A DNA stretch of 64,000 bases from Manduca sexta (GCF_014839805.1 NC_051120.1:8928001-8992000); one strand, 5' to 3'; counted from the first letter of the stretch, positions 20,034-31,083 are shown. The notes: generated by a model not told the origin, from the sequence alone. Numbers and translations: made by a program.

Positions 20034-20619
20034 TTTTTGTTATGAAGTGTAAAATAAAAGTAATGGCATAAATAAAATCCATTAAAACCTTCCTAAAAAG
20101 CTATAAAATTTGCCACATCACGAACGTCACAATTCATGCAAAAATATGGTAAAATGACAGTAAATTGGACTGTTAATTTCAATCTTTTCTACATTCCCTG
20201 TAAAAGTAAAAAGAAATCTCAACTTTATTCAATAACAATTGAAATTCACAAAATGTTTGTATTTCTTTGCCCCAATCTGCTAAAACAAGCCAATCTATTT
20301 TCAAGTACTCCCAGACTCCAGAGGTAGGAACCAATTGAACGCAAGTGGAAAACTAGATGTGAAGTTTCATGGCAAAGATCCAAGAATTCTGTCGATTGCA
20401 GGATTATTGGGTTTCGACTAGATACCTAATACAAAAATATTACCAAAGATTAATGGTTGTGTGCAATCAAGAAAAGTGCTCATATCTGGATTGGTAAATA
20501 AAGACTTTTCGTATAAAATATTTGTAAAAATGAATTGTACAGTAAGTCACAAAAGAAGCCAAACAAATCAAATCTTTAAACGTTTTTACACATTAACTTC
20601 AATGGAAATATTATTTTTT
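20034..20619. other. AT-rich stretch, no feature recognised
   Basis: Only short open frames without known domains (such as 20136-20327) are present. Confidence 0.4.
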
Positions 20620-20690
20620 CTTTCATCATCATCAGCCCATTGCAGTCCACTGCTGAACATAGGCTTCTCCCAAATTATGTACCTCTCAGA
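20620..20690 (-). repeat. RTE-type LINE 3' end fragment
   Basis: The CATCATCATCAGCC microsatellite followed by GCAGTCCACTGCTGAACATAGG is the reverse of the RTE 3' terminus also present at 44366-44646. Only the last ~70 bp survive. Confidence 0.55.
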
Positions 20691-20999
20691 GCCGTGTGTG
20701 CATTTTGATAGTTTTGGCGATATTTTTTCTTTATCTGAAATAAAGTAAACCCCTTGAAGTTTTTTTTTTTGGTGAAGAAAAAACGATTGTTGATAAAAAC
20801 ACAGAAGTTAAAAGCCGAATTGAAATTTTGATATCTTTAGTTTCTTTAGCGGCTAATGATGATTTTATATTTATAGTCTGATTAAAATAAACCTCTTATT
20901 AGGTATGTCCTAACCAATTATATTCATTCATGAATGAAGATAATGTTCATTCATAGTAATAGTCACATAACACATTGAACTCACATCCATAACATTTTA

Positions 21000-21073
21000 C
21001 GTCAGGCGACAGTCTAGACCCTATTTCACTTACCATTAGATGGGGTTACTTGACTGTGCAAGTATATTAAAAA
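21000..21073 (+). repeat. Family A tail fragment
   Basis: It carries GCGACAGTCTAGACCCTATTTCACTTACCATTAGATGGGG and ends tattaaaaag, matching the last ~75 bp of family A. Confidence 0.6.
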
Positions 21074-21119
21074 GCAACAAGAACTTATTCCCACCTAAAA
21101 GGCCGGCAACGTCTCTATT

Positions 21120-21311
21120 CCCTTGGTATTGTGGATGTTCATGGGCGGCGGTGATCATTTACCGTTAGGTGAACCGAATGCTCATTTACCCCCTATAGCA
21201 TAAAAAAATTAATACTTATTCGCTATGTAGTATTCATTACCTGCTTAAGCACATAAAGCGGTTTACCGACAGGTGTACTGTATGTTTGTTTACCGCCTAT
21301 CGCATAAAAAA
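21120..21311 (+). repeat. Two related SINE-tail segments
   Basis: GGGCGGCGGTGATCATTTACCGTTAGGTGAACC...CCCCCTATAGCATAAAAAAA (to 21207) and GCGGTTTACCGACAGGTGTACTG...CCGCCTATCGCATAAAAAAA (to 21311) are two copies of a SINE tail. This third tail type shares TTACC-TMAGGTG and an A-run with families A and D. Confidence 0.55.
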
Positions 21312-21374
21312 ACGTTAAATAGTTACTCACTATGTAGTATTAATTACTTGCTTAAACACGTAAAGCACACAAAC

Positions 21375-21570
21375 CCGTTGGTCATGCCCCTGATCTCTTT
21401 CAGGTCATGTTGGATTGCTGTCTCACCGAACTATGATTGTGAAGGAACAGAGTACAGAGGAGTATTGCGCACACACTTATGCACTAAAATATTTGCTGCA
21501 TACCTGGCATATCTCCACTGAGATGCGTCGCTATGGCCGAAATTCGGCTAGGAGGGATTCATTATTACTT
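21375..21570 (+). repeat. Family N dispersed repeat
   Basis: It shares TCATGTTGGATTGCTGTCTCACCG, ACTATGATTGTGAAGGAACAGAG, a run ending TGCACTAAAATAT, and TGGCCGAAATTCGGCT with 60135-60312. Its class is not known to me. The overlapping short open frames are shadows. Confidence 0.6.
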
Positions 21571-22308
21571 GCTTTGATGCCAATTGAAACACAAAACGTT
21601 TCTCAACGTTAATGCAAGGAACGTTGAATAGCGTAATCAACAACTTCAAAACCCACAAGGTAGAAAACATTTTAAGAAATTCAAGAAGCATCCACTTAGA
21701 TTCAACAGAATCATACAAATTTCTCTGAGAGTAAAAATATATTGTTTAGAAATTCCATTTGCCGCTGTGATGAATAGATAGCACGCGAGCTTGCTGCGGT
21801 CCTTGGGAATGAAAAGGAGGAATTTCTTGGCTACATCATTCTATTTAAAATCACCCGGCGCGGGCTCTTGGGCATTTAGCTTATCTGTACTAGAATTGTG
21901 TTACGTTACGTCACAGATTATATAGGATTTTGTTTTCAATGCAAGCGTTGGATTTCTGTGTTTATGTATCGTTTTATATACGTTTTGAACTACGGTAAAA
22001 GCTAAAAATCGGTTCTTTTATATAAATGTGATAGATGTTAGTGAGATTCAGATGATGCATTTCCTAGTTTCATCTTACTTTATAATGAAATGAGAAAAAT
22101 ATAAATTGCGTTATGTTTAACTAATATTGACGATAATGTGTTTTTGAAAAGATCAACGTCATAAAATGTATGCAAACACAATACTATTATGAATACACAA
22201 ATGAAAAATTAAATCTTATTAATTTTTCATTTCTTATCATAATCTGGTTAGAAAGAAAATATATGACTGAATAGTGGTAGGCTGCTTGTATGGGGGAGGG
22301 GGGGGGGT

Positions 22309-22415
22309 GCTTCTTTGTTTTTATATTGCTTTGAATTACGAGTCGAGCTTGCCGTTCACCTGATGGTAAGCTATACGACCGCCCATAAACAGTAGAAACA
22401 CCATCCAACACCTTG
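22309..22415 (-). repeat. Family D SINE tail
   Basis: In reverse, family D ends GGGCGGTCGTATCGCTTACCATCAGGCGAACGGCAAGCTCG followed by TCATTCAAAGCAATAAAAA. This copy matches over ~105 bp. A long G run (22292-22308) lies just beyond its tail. Confidence 0.7.
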
Positions 22416-22573
22416 AATCATATATGAGAGAAATGCCAGCAGCGACCACCAGTAGTTTAACACTGTATTAAGGTATAGTGTAACATAATGCAATAATGTG
22501 AAAACCGTTGGTGGACCTAATAAAATAAAAAAATAAATTCTCGTCTCGTCATTTCACTTACAAGAACATATTA

Positions 22574-23142
22574 TGATAATATAATATCAGTCCTGTATTA
22601 TAGTCTCACTGTGGGGCACGGGCCTCCTCTACTACTGAGAGGGATTAGGCTGTTAACGACAGATTGTAAGGAGTGACGCGGGAGCCGAAGTGTGCGTGAT
22701 GTCATTAAGCCGGTAACATTTTTATATTTTTCTTTCTAATCTACCGACGTTAGTTGTCTGCCACGATCAATGCGAGTGTCACACACGGCTGCCGTGTTAT
22801 TTCGCTTAAAAATATTGTAATCGAGCTAAATATGTAATAAACGGTTTCTCTGTATTTATCTTGCTTCACTAACGCCCGTGCAATAAATTACATAGGCCTT
22901 AGTCTACCACGTTGGCCTAGAGCAGGTTGGTAGACTTCACACACCCTCGAAAATTCCTAATAGAGAATTTCAGGCATGCAGGTTACCTCACGATGTTTTC
23001 CTTCACCGTTAAAGCAAGCGATAAGTCACAAAGAATACACACATATTTTTTTAGAAAAGTAAGAGGTGTGTGCCCTTACGATTTGAACCTGCAGACATTC
23101 GTCTCGGCAGTCCGTTCCACAACCAACTAGGCTATCGCGCAC
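22574..23142 (-). repeat. Family C SINE interrupted by a solo LTR
   Basis: The two parts 22574-22650 and 22893-23142 together give a full-length family C copy in reverse. It includes the B-box region and GCGATAGCCTAGTTGGTTGTGG at the 23142 end. The break falls within GGATTAGGCCTTAGTC, where TAGGC is duplicated around the insertion. Confidence 0.88.
22651..22892. mobile_element. 242-bp solo LTR nested in a SINE
   Basis: The insert begins TGTTAACGAC and ends AATAAATTACA, the TG...CA ends of an LTR. A perfect 5-bp duplication (TAGGC, 22646-22650 and 22893-22897) flanks it. An AATAAA lies near the right end, suggesting the LTR reads on the plus strand. The interior was presumably lost by LTR-LTR recombination. 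The short length could also fit a Copia or BEL family LTR. I cannot name it. Confidence 0.82.
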
Positions 23143-23149
23143 TTATATT

Positions 23150-23544
23150 ACGATGCCCTTCAAGTATCTATCCATCCTATAAATTAACCATTGTCCAGTC
23201 CCATCTATGTCAACCCATTCATGTACTGCTCCATAATGCAAGAGAGATTGGCTCAGATCTTTTGACCCACGAGGGAGCGGGAATGCACTTCGATTAGAGG
23301 GCCTTTATAACTGAATTTCTTGAAAATCTCCGCTGAGAAATATACAATAAAGCGTCTTTTCAAAGGAATTCCATCATTGAACATCGTAATAGACGTGCTG
23401 TGTTGTAATTTGAGATTTACTGTGGGAAATATGTTTGATTGGTTTCTATTTTTAACATTTAAGTTCTATGAAATGTTTTGTACAAAGTATTTGTGAAGGT
23501 TTTTTTTCCATTGAAGAAACTTTTGTGGTACATAATATATATCA
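23150..23544. other. No feature recognised
   Basis: AT-rich sequence without a domain, RNA gene or known repeat. Confidence 0.4.
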
Positions 23545-23712
23545 GTGGCAAAGCGTCTATTCAACCCGATTCCTCCCAGCTTCCCTTTTAGGTTCGTTTA
23601 CGATTGTCTCAGTTTTTGTTTTCTGTTAAATTGGCTGCGACATGTAAACTAAGACATTTTTTTTGCCTCGGGTTACCTTTTTAAAAACATCACCCTTCGC
23701 TACTGTTATAAA
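23545..23712 (+). repeat. Family P dispersed repeat
   Basis: It shares the block CAGCTTCCCTTTTAGGTTCG ... CAGTTTTTGTTTTCTGTTAAATTGG ... CATCACCCTTCGCTACTGTTATA with 35052-35232. Its class is unknown. Confidence 0.6.
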
Positions 23713-24469
23713 TATGAATTAGGTTAGCAAAAAATACAATTGATACCAGTGATGAAGAAGGTGGAAGATTGTGAAACACAAGCCATTAAGAAACCATTGG
23801 TAAACCTACATACGCATAACGGACCCAGTTAGGAATGAGTGCTAATAATTAAATATTTATATTGACATCGATACTACGATATATTTTAAAATGTTATAAT
23901 GTCAATGGATTATTATTAAGTACTTTTAAAGCATCATAATATACGATAGCATAAATTAGCAGAAATTTTATTAGTTTATTATTCTGAGATGTTATAATAA
24001 ATATATTATGAACTCCGTGATTAATAAAATACTTTCGTGTTATTTTAAACATTGACTAAATAAACTCAAATCAAAAACGATACCTTGTTGAAAATAATGA
24101 TATTTCGACACAATAACAAGTTGTGATTATCGATATTTAAATATTCACATTTTTAACATTAACATCGACATTTCACCAATCTCGATAAATATCGCTTATC
24201 CCTAAGTTAAGTACTAATGCATCTTAATTGGTTCAAAAATACAATTCATAAAACCAGAATTGATTTTATGTGGATTTATTTTATAAGTTAGGTATTGCCT
24301 ACGTGAAAAACTTACGCTATAAAATTGTGTAAAAGCTGTATTCAAAATTCAACACGTGATTAATAGCGCCAGCGGCCATCTATTTAAAAATCAGAATTAA
24401 TAATTTGCCATAATATCAAAATTACGGAGCTAAAAATTACCCATGTGTCAATCCCAGAATATGGTCTAT
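23713..24469. other. AT-rich stretch, no feature recognised
   Basis: No gene or repeat could be supported here. Confidence 0.4.
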
Positions 24470-24580
24470 CCGTCTGAGAAATCAAAATCAAAAAAGAAAA
24501 GAAGAAATCAAAATCCTTTCAGTTGTTTCTGCATTTACTTCTAAAAAACATGAAACATTTTCACAAACTTTAAGTAAAAT
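24470..24580 (+). repeat. Family H dispersed repeat tail
   Basis: It contains AAATCCTTTCAGTTGTTTCTGCATTTACTTCTAA and CATTTTCACAAACTTT, shared with 33480-33577, 49640-49835 and 60935-61030 (and in reverse at 56285). It looks like the 3' part of a TE of unknown class. Confidence 0.5.
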
Positions 24581-24739
24581 ATGGTAACTTGTCATAAAGC
24601 ACAAGGAAACTTAAAAGGTATATATTTTTACGATCTCTATCTGACGTACGTAAAAAAATCTGTTTGAGCATACACTTACCTAAGTATTAACTCTCGTCTG
24701 CCATTTCGTATTTACGAGAGCAGGAAAATGGAATAAGAT

Positions 24740-24866
24740 GGTAATTGATGTTTTATTGTTATTTCAACGTGTTGAATGGTGTTGTTTCTGTTTATGGTTG
24801 GTCTTATTACTTACCATCAGACAAACGGCAAACTCGTATCGTCATTCAAAACAACAAAAAAATCTT
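24740..24866 (+). repeat. Family D SINE tail, diverged
   Basis: It matches GTTGAATGGTGTT...TTACCATCAGACAAACGGCAAACTCG...TCATTCAAAACAACAAAAAAA of family D. The two overlapping open frames are shadows. Confidence 0.65.
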
Positions 24867-25189
24867 AGGGTTCTGTACTTCAAAAGGAACCATTGTAGGA
24901 TCACTTCGTTGTCCGTCTGACAAGACCCTGACGTCTATCAGGATCACCTGGAGCTTTTAAGTGGACATTCATATCAAACACTAAAGTCTGCGGTCTCTTT
25001 CAGTTGTGAAAAAATCAATCTTGTTAGTCGACGCGATCAAAAGATATGACCATTTATATTTTGCGATTTCACAAGGGAATCAAAACCTATAGGTTATTTC
25101 CCGCTGATCTAGGATCATGAAGTTTGGCAAGAAGCGATGTCTTGTATAGAAACAAGACAAAAGATGGAAATACGTACTTATACTTAGGT

Positions 25190-25490
25190 GACTAACCAAC
25201 AAGTTTGTAAGGAACCCAACACACACCTCTGACTTTTCTAAAATCATGTGTGTATTCTTTGTGAATTTATCGTTTCGCTTTAACGGTGAAGGAAAACATC
25301 GCGAGGAAACCTGCACATCTGAGAAGTTCTCTATAGGAATTTCGAAGATGTGTGAAGTCTACCAATCCGCTCTAGGCCAGCGTGGTGGACTAAGGCCTAA
25401 TCCCTCTCAGTGGTAGAGGAGGCCCGTGCTCAGCAGTGGGCAAGTATATAAAATACAGGGCTGATATTACATATTATTATTATCATATAA
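25190..25490 (+). repeat. Family C SINE, head diverged
   Basis: It is well preserved from CACACACCTCTGACTTTTCTAAAATCATG through GGTGAAGGAAAACATC to GGCCCGTGCTCAGCAGTGGG and a TTATTATTAT tail. The tRNA-like head is degraded. Confidence 0.82.
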
Positions 25491-25499
25491 AAGGTACTG

Positions 25500-26300
25500 A
25501 TTAGTCATTTTACGTCATCTAATCATATATAGAATAATTTCTTCGATACTTAAGCATTTTCTAAGGCTTGATTTTCATTTAGCAAACTTAGTAACACTTC
25601 ATCAAACAGTTGTGCGTGTTATCGCCTAAGCACAAAACATAATTACTGGCTTTCACAATCTCCATATTTTCTTTAGCGGCCGTTTAGCATTATAACTAGA
25701 ATAGGAATGCGATTTACATATCTTTACCGCCGGGACGAGCAGCACTTTGTTACCGTCTTTACTGCCTTCTATTAAATGTTATTTGCTGTAATTAAGATAG
25801 TAACAGCTGTTTAATTGACTACTCCTTTGGGCATCATGAGACTTCAACAAAATTAAGGAATAAACATTTTTAAATCTCTGATTATTTGGTAGCCTACAGC
25901 AAAGTCTTCTACTGCAGCCACGACTGGCTAATTTAACTGAAATACAACGTCATCTATTCCAATTACTGTATCTGAATGTATTTATTCCTTTCTAATAGGA
26001 ATCACTGATGTCTCGATCAATTTCGCTTCCAATAGCTCGATCTGGAATTCATCATTCATCAGTAGAGGGTATTCAGCGGCTGATAATGATGTCCCGATAA
26101 ATATAATAGGTAAAAATTTGCGTGTAAAGCATCTTGATCGTCCTGATTTGTAGAATATAAGCAATAATCGTTCATACAGATCTTAAAGTATACGAATCTT
26201 GCATCTGTTTAAGTACAAAGTAACTTACCAAATAAGAAAGACATCCTGGTATTTTATTCACTCGTAAAAACTGAATTTTGACGTCTCTAACAAATATCGA
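25500..26300. other. No feature recognised
   Basis: The stretch is AT-rich. Small open frames such as 25982-26164 have no recognised domain. Confidence 0.4.
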
Positions 26301-26301
26301 C

Positions 26302-26597
26302 TTCCTCGGTGCTGTGGTTGAAATGCGTGCGCGGAACGATATCTCTCTGAGGTGCCTGGTCAGGCAAAGTGATATTGGATTTCTGCTCAGTATCAGACCT
26401 AAGACTGGAATTGGCACCCGATATGGCGATAAGCTCGCCCTTATCACGCTATGGGACATAACATTTAGAATAAGTGGGTGTCCTGGTTGCACCTCTGTCT
26501 GTCCCCCAGGGATTAAGGCGTCATTCATCATGCGACGGAATACACATAGCGAAAACTGGGTGCCCTGGTTGCACTTCTGTCTACCCATTTATACATA
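26302..26597 (+). repeat. Family B SINE with internal duplication
   Basis: It has the CCTCGGTGCTG head, GGCAAAGTGATATTGG, TGGCACCCGATATGGCGATAAG and TATCACGCTATGGGACATAA. The 3' part (about CACATAGCGAAAACTGGGTGCCCTGGTTGC) occurs twice, at about 26454-26510 and 26534-26583. The B-box is damaged (CCTGGTCAGGC). Confidence 0.7.
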
Positions 26598-26639
26598 AGT
26601 GTGTCATTTGTGTTGTTTATCTTATAGTACATTTTCCCC

Positions 26640-26883
26640 ATTTTTGCAACATTTTTCATCGATGGTATTGGTCATAGCGTGATGTTATATAGCCCATAGG
26701 TTTCTTGATAAAATAGCGCAATAATATAATATATATTTTTTTAAATACGAACCTAATTCCTAAGACAAGTGCGTTCAAACAAACAGCTAACCATCATTAA
26801 AATATTGTTTCAATTAGAACCAGTTATTCCTGAGATGAGCGCGTTGAAACAAACTCTACAGCTTTAAATAATAGTTAACTAGA
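26640..26883 (-). repeat. Helitron-like 5' fragment
   Basis: In reverse it begins TCTAGTTAACTATTATTTAAAGCTG and continues AGAGTTTGTTTCAACGCGCTCATCTCAGGAA, matching the 5' end of the element at 835-1480. It ends after the CATCACGCTATGACCAATA block, so it is 3'-truncated. Confidence 0.55.
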
Positions 26884-27249
26884 CAACAGTCAACATATCA
26901 CTATATATCGTAATGTGTTTTTCAACCATTTGTAAACAGACACACTTAAATTCTTATCCTATTGATATTTTTTTATTAAAGGCAGCATCGAAGTATATTG
27001 TATAAGAAAAAAACTATATAAACAGTATCCGAATGCCTTTATTTACCGTCATAAAAGAGAATTACCTCTCGAAAGAAATCAATGGGCCACCCACGCGCCT
27101 AACCGCCGATCTTCAGGCGAGGGAAGGTCGGCTTAATCCATATACGTTTGCTAAATGTTGCAAAAGAGTAAATATTATTTTTCTTGTATTATTAAGATAT
27201 TGATAACCGACTCTGTAGTGGATTAGTCTTGATTTATTATTAACTAGAT

Positions 27250-27564
27250 CACAGTCTAAGCACACTGGTGGTAGGTCTCTCATATGTGAGAGTCCGCTTT
27301 GATAGGTATCACTGCAATGTCTATTTCTGCCGCTAAGCAGCAGTGTGTAGTCACTGTTTGAACGGTTTGAAGAATATTGTAGCCATTGTAACTAGTCGAC
27401 ATAATAAGATTTAACATCTCATGTAGCGGTTCACGGATGGCGAGCGCAGTGGAATTAGTTGAATGCAATTTGTTGGGTAGTATTTCTACTGTGTATGGGC
27501 GGTCGTATCGCTTACCATGAGGCGAACGTCAAGCTTGTTTCGTCATTCAAAGCAATAACAAAAA
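27250..27564 (+). repeat. Family D SINE, longest copy
   Basis: It starts near the CTCTCATATGTGAGAGTCCGC head and passes through CTGCAATGTCTATTTCTGCCGC and GGCGAGCGCAGTGGAATT. It ends with GGGCGGTCGTATCGCTTACCATGAGGCGAACG and CATTCAAAGCAATAACAAAAA. A 3'-truncated A copy begins directly after its tail. Confidence 0.7.
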
Positions 27565-27752
27565 TGTCGACTGACGAGAGACGATTACCTCAGCGGTCGA
27601 CACAACTATGCCGGCCCATTGGAACCAGATATACAAACTACACAGGCTATACCGGAACGCGACACACTTACACGGGATACTATGGCGGGTTTTAACACCT
27701 TGTGTACGGTGGTCGCTATCCGGACGGATATAAAATATATCTTACCACCACC
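27565..27752 (-). repeat. Family A copy, tail missing
   Basis: In reverse it has the complete head (GTGGTAAGATATATTTTATATCC) through TCGTCTCTCGTCAGTCGACA. It stops exactly where the D copy's A-tail ends, so the last ~60 bp are absent. Confidence 0.78.
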
Positions 27753-28028
27753 AAATCCGTTATATCCGATAATGATAAGTAAAATCATGCTTGCCTACCC
27801 AATTGCTTCTTTACGCTCCACCTTAGATACATCTAAGCCCTACAAAGCTATATTGAGCTTTGTAGGTTTAAGGTCGTAGAAAATTACACTCGGTAATTAC
27901 AGTTTTTTCAGTGAAATTGTTCAGTACTTAATGTTTCAGCTTTCATTTATCCGTTTGGAAAGAACTCAAATAAAAGTTGATTTTTGGTGCAAAGGCTATC
28001 GTTGTTATAAAAACTTACAATTGTTAAG

Positions 28029-28480
28029 ATGTTGAAATAAAACTAAAAACTATTTAACGGATTTTATCGCGGTTTTTTATATTATTATTTTTTCGAAATT
28101 AGTTTCGAAGACTTTGCAGCCTTCATGGTCACGGGGGGGAGTGAGGTGTTGTTCATCCGTAAAGTCAAAGTTACAATATCTACCTACATTTTTCAAATAT
28201 ACAACTTTTTTTAAATTTTAGCTGTTGACGGTCCGATCTACGCAGAATGAGCTCACAGTGTCTTGAGGTCTGGCAGCCGGTCAACAGTAAAAATTTTAAA
28301 AAGTTGTATATTTGAAAAATGTAGGTAGATATTGTAACTCTGACTTTGCGGATGACCAACACCTCAGCCCCCTCGTGACCATGAAGGCTGCAAAGTCTTC
28401 GAAACGTCGGGAGAAAATAATAATATAAAAAACCGCAATAAAATCCGTTAAATAGTTTTTTAGTTTTATTTCAATGTCTA
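28029..28480. mobile_element. Foldback element, family K
   Basis: Two ~200-bp arms (about 28029-28229 and 28280-28480) are inverted copies, with a ~50-bp centre (GGTCCGATCTACGCAGAATG). Each arm holds TTTCGAAGACTTTGCAGCCTTCATGG and ACAATATCTACCTACATTTT. Single-arm relatives occur at 46935-47090 and 52930-53165. The outer ends and any target duplication are not clear. Coding capacity is absent, so it would be non-autonomous. Confidence 0.75.
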
Positions 28481-28596
28481 ACATTCGCGTAAACATAAGA
28501 AATCATTATGTTAAGATGTTTCTACAGTGGAGTGGTGTTTATATCATTGGATGTTTTAAATTTGCTAAACTTTATTACACAACATGAGCAACACTT

Positions 28597-28640
28597 ATTT
28601 CTTAAGGGGTAGGCAGAGATAAGATTGCTAAAGTTCCCAC
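28597..28640 (-). repeat. Family B tail fragment
   Basis: TTAAGGGGTAGGCAGAGATAAG is the reverse of the B 3' end. Only ~45 bp are recognisable. Confidence 0.4.
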
Positions 28641-28800
28641 GGCCGAAGCATATCAGCGTCTTGAATTTATTTCAATAATATTTCTTAATTCCAATTTGAT
28701 TAAAATCCAAGAAATCGCAGTCACGTTTTAATAACGCTACCATGAGACTAATGTAGACTGATTTACTCCTTGTTTTCCCTAGAAGTGACAAATATAGAAC

Positions 28801-28894
28801 TAATCATCTCTCATCAGTCGATAGTCTATTTGGACCCTACTACACTTACTATTAGGTGCAGTGGAACCACTTTTCTGATCCAGATAAAAAAATC
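28801..28894 (+). repeat. Family A tail fragment
   Basis: It contains TCATCTCTCATCAGTCGATAGTCTATT, CACTTACTATTAGGTGCAGTGG and an ataaaaaaa end. It corresponds to the last ~95 bp of family A. Confidence 0.7.
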
Positions 28895-28899
28895 AACAA

Positions 28900-30017
28900 C
28901 TCAAGTCAGTAACAGCTTACACTACATTCAAACCTCATTGTCTGGTCAACTTAAACACTCAACTAACCCCCAAGGAACCGCGCAGCAAAAATGAACCGAG
29001 AACATAATATTGCGAACATTCTGGACCGCCCCGTACTAAAGCTCGTTAGGGATCACTTTAGATAGCCCGCCGATTACCACCCGATTCAAGAAGTTTCGCA
29101 TCCCGCAGGACTATTCGTAAATAAAGAACGACCCGATTATCCGGTACCTTAAAATGTTATGAGCGAATGCGCCCTTGCCTTGCGATCTGGGTTTTGGGTA
29201 TCTGAAGTATGGGAAGAGGATAAATTATTGGATGTGATTAGGAATTTCCAGTTAATATTCTATTATTTGACTGATTTGAACAAATTGCGAGGTTTACTGA
29301 TCAGAATTTAAAACAGCATTTGTCAGCACTTTTCACTAATCGCCTAAAACATTTTAAACAAATAAATGTAATATTTCTACCTTCTCTGAATTTCGAATCT
29401 AGTACCGACCTTTGTGCATACATACTTAATAAGGTGCAAAGACCTACGACTAGCTTATTTACCCAAAACCTAACCTAAAAAATGTAATACAACGAACTTA
29501 TCAATACTTCATGCCATGACTCGATCGAACCCATTCACCCCGACATTGACCCCTACAGACCCTATTTACCCCAATATTTCCACAACACATGTGCCTACGA
29601 AAACCTTCGTTTGATTCCAAGAAGTCACGAAGTTCACGTGCCCAAACCACTTTAGTATTCCAGTATTAGTTTCCGTAGCGGAATATTTTAAGGCCCCAAA
29701 TTACCCCTTTTACGATGGGGCCAGTTGTTTCAGGCTTCGTTATAGCCTTTACGTCATATACAACTATAAACTGCGAGAGTTTTGTCTCTCAGGTTTTCCT
29801 CGTATATCTAGAAGATTGGGGTAGTGAATTTGTTAAAATTAAGTTTGTTAAGCAGCTTATTTATATCAAGAAAGCCTAAAGATAAACTAATTTATTAACA
29901 TGATATAATGTTTGTATACTTGTATCATCAAAGCTAGTTATTCTATTCTTGTTATTTTATCTACTAATATGTAGGTAATAATCTATATATTTTGTAATCT
30001 AACACTAAAATGAAACC
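28900..30017. other. Apparently unique sequence, no gene recognised
   Basis: No repeat family of this window covers this stretch. Its GC is a little higher near 29030-29180. There is no open frame with a known domain. Confidence 0.45.
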
Positions 30018-30031
30018 AACAGATGTTGTAC

Positions 30032-30289
30032 ACACAACATCACGCATTTATCCCCGAAGGGGTATGCAGAGGCGCAACCAGGGCACCCACTGTTCGTCAA
30101 GCGTATTCCGTCCCATGATGTGATAGGGGGCGAGCCTATCACCATATCGAGCACAAATTCCAGACTCTGGGCTGATAGTGAGCAGAAAAAAACCCAAATA
30201 TCTCTGTGCCCGACCCAGGATTCGAACCCATGACCTCAGGGCGCTGCTATACTGCGCATGCAGTACAACTACGCCACCGAGGCAGTCCA
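30032..30289 (-). mobile_element. Family B SINE, intact with target duplication
   Basis: This is a 258-bp copy flanked by a 14-bp direct duplication (AACAGATGTTGTAC at 30018-30031 and 30290-30303). In sense it has the A-box-like GGTGGCGTAGTTGTACTGC, the B-box GGTTCGAATCC and the family body, and ends GGGGATAAATGCGTGATGTTGTGT. The long duplication is the product of LINE-type target-primed integration, so B is a LINE-mobilised, tRNA-derived SINE. Confidence 0.92.
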
Positions 30290-30303
30290 AACAGATGTTG
30301 TAC

Positions 30304-31005
30304 CTAAAACTAATAAATCAATAAAGTATTTTCTGACTGAAATTCAACTTCTAAAACAAATACGTTCAATTTTCAATGTTTTAGAGCTAATCTACTGCCA
30401 ATAAGACGAGATAACTCAGGCTTAGCAAAATTCAAAATTCATCGTTTAAGGTCATCAAAATCACATTTGAAATATTACAAGTTCAAATGATTTAAGAGTC
30501 TGCCACGTATTAAAGAATAGAAAAAGTATATCTCTCAAACTTATAAATCGTAAGAACTGAACTTAAACGTTGATAAAATCGCCGCTGAGCCCTCTTTTAG
30601 ACAAAAAATCTTCAATAATATATGCGATGTGAGAAATAATGCCAGCCCACATTTTTGGACCTAGATTATTCATTTTTTAGTCTGGTCTGTATTGTGTAAA
30701 TCAAATATCTTCCCAGACGTATCTCTCTGACTTACTGTCGCTAGACATTATCCTATTGGATGCTCTAAGATGAGTTTTTTGCCGTATGAATGGACAAAAG
30801 TTACAGCTACTAGATGAAAACGTAATTTTAGATTGCTTTGAAAATAACATTTTTGTAAAAGAAAAATATAATTTTGACTTCATTCGATCTGATTTTAATT
30901 AGCAAGAATACCGAGAATTAAAAGCTTGTACCGATTATTATTTTTTTAAAGTGACTTTGTGATATTTTACCTAAACGAAGCACGTAATTCGACGTTTAAC
31001 TCACC
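30304..31005. other. No feature recognised before the tRNA gene
   Basis: AT-rich sequence with no open frame of known type. Confidence 0.4.
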
Positions 31006-31077
31006 GGGGGTGTAACTCAGTGGTAGAGTGTCTGCTTCGCATGCTGAAAGTCCTGGGTTCAAGTCCCAGCACCTCCA
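31006..31077 (+). tRNA. tRNA-Ala (anticodon CGC)
   Basis: The 72-nt sequence folds as a full cloverleaf. The acceptor stem is GGGGGTG with CACCTCC (one G-T pair) and an A discriminator. The D arm is ACTC/GAGT. The anticodon arm is TCTGC-TTCGCAT-GCTGA, the variable loop AAGTC, and the T arm CTGGG-TTCAAGT-CCCAG. The anticodon CGC reads the Ala codon GCG. The B-box (GGTTCAAGTCC) is good and the A-box slightly off. There is no intron and no SINE body behind it, and a T9 Pol III stop follows. The anticodon stem has one T-T mismatch, which could weaken it, so a pseudogene is possible but not favoured. Confidence 0.9.
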
Positions 31078-31083
31078 TTGAGA

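Noticed and set aside
22292..22308. G-rich run that could form a quadruplex.
   Set aside because: A G5-A-G11 run alone, next to a SINE tail, is best explained as a homopolymer or sequencing-prone run. No four separated G tracts exist.
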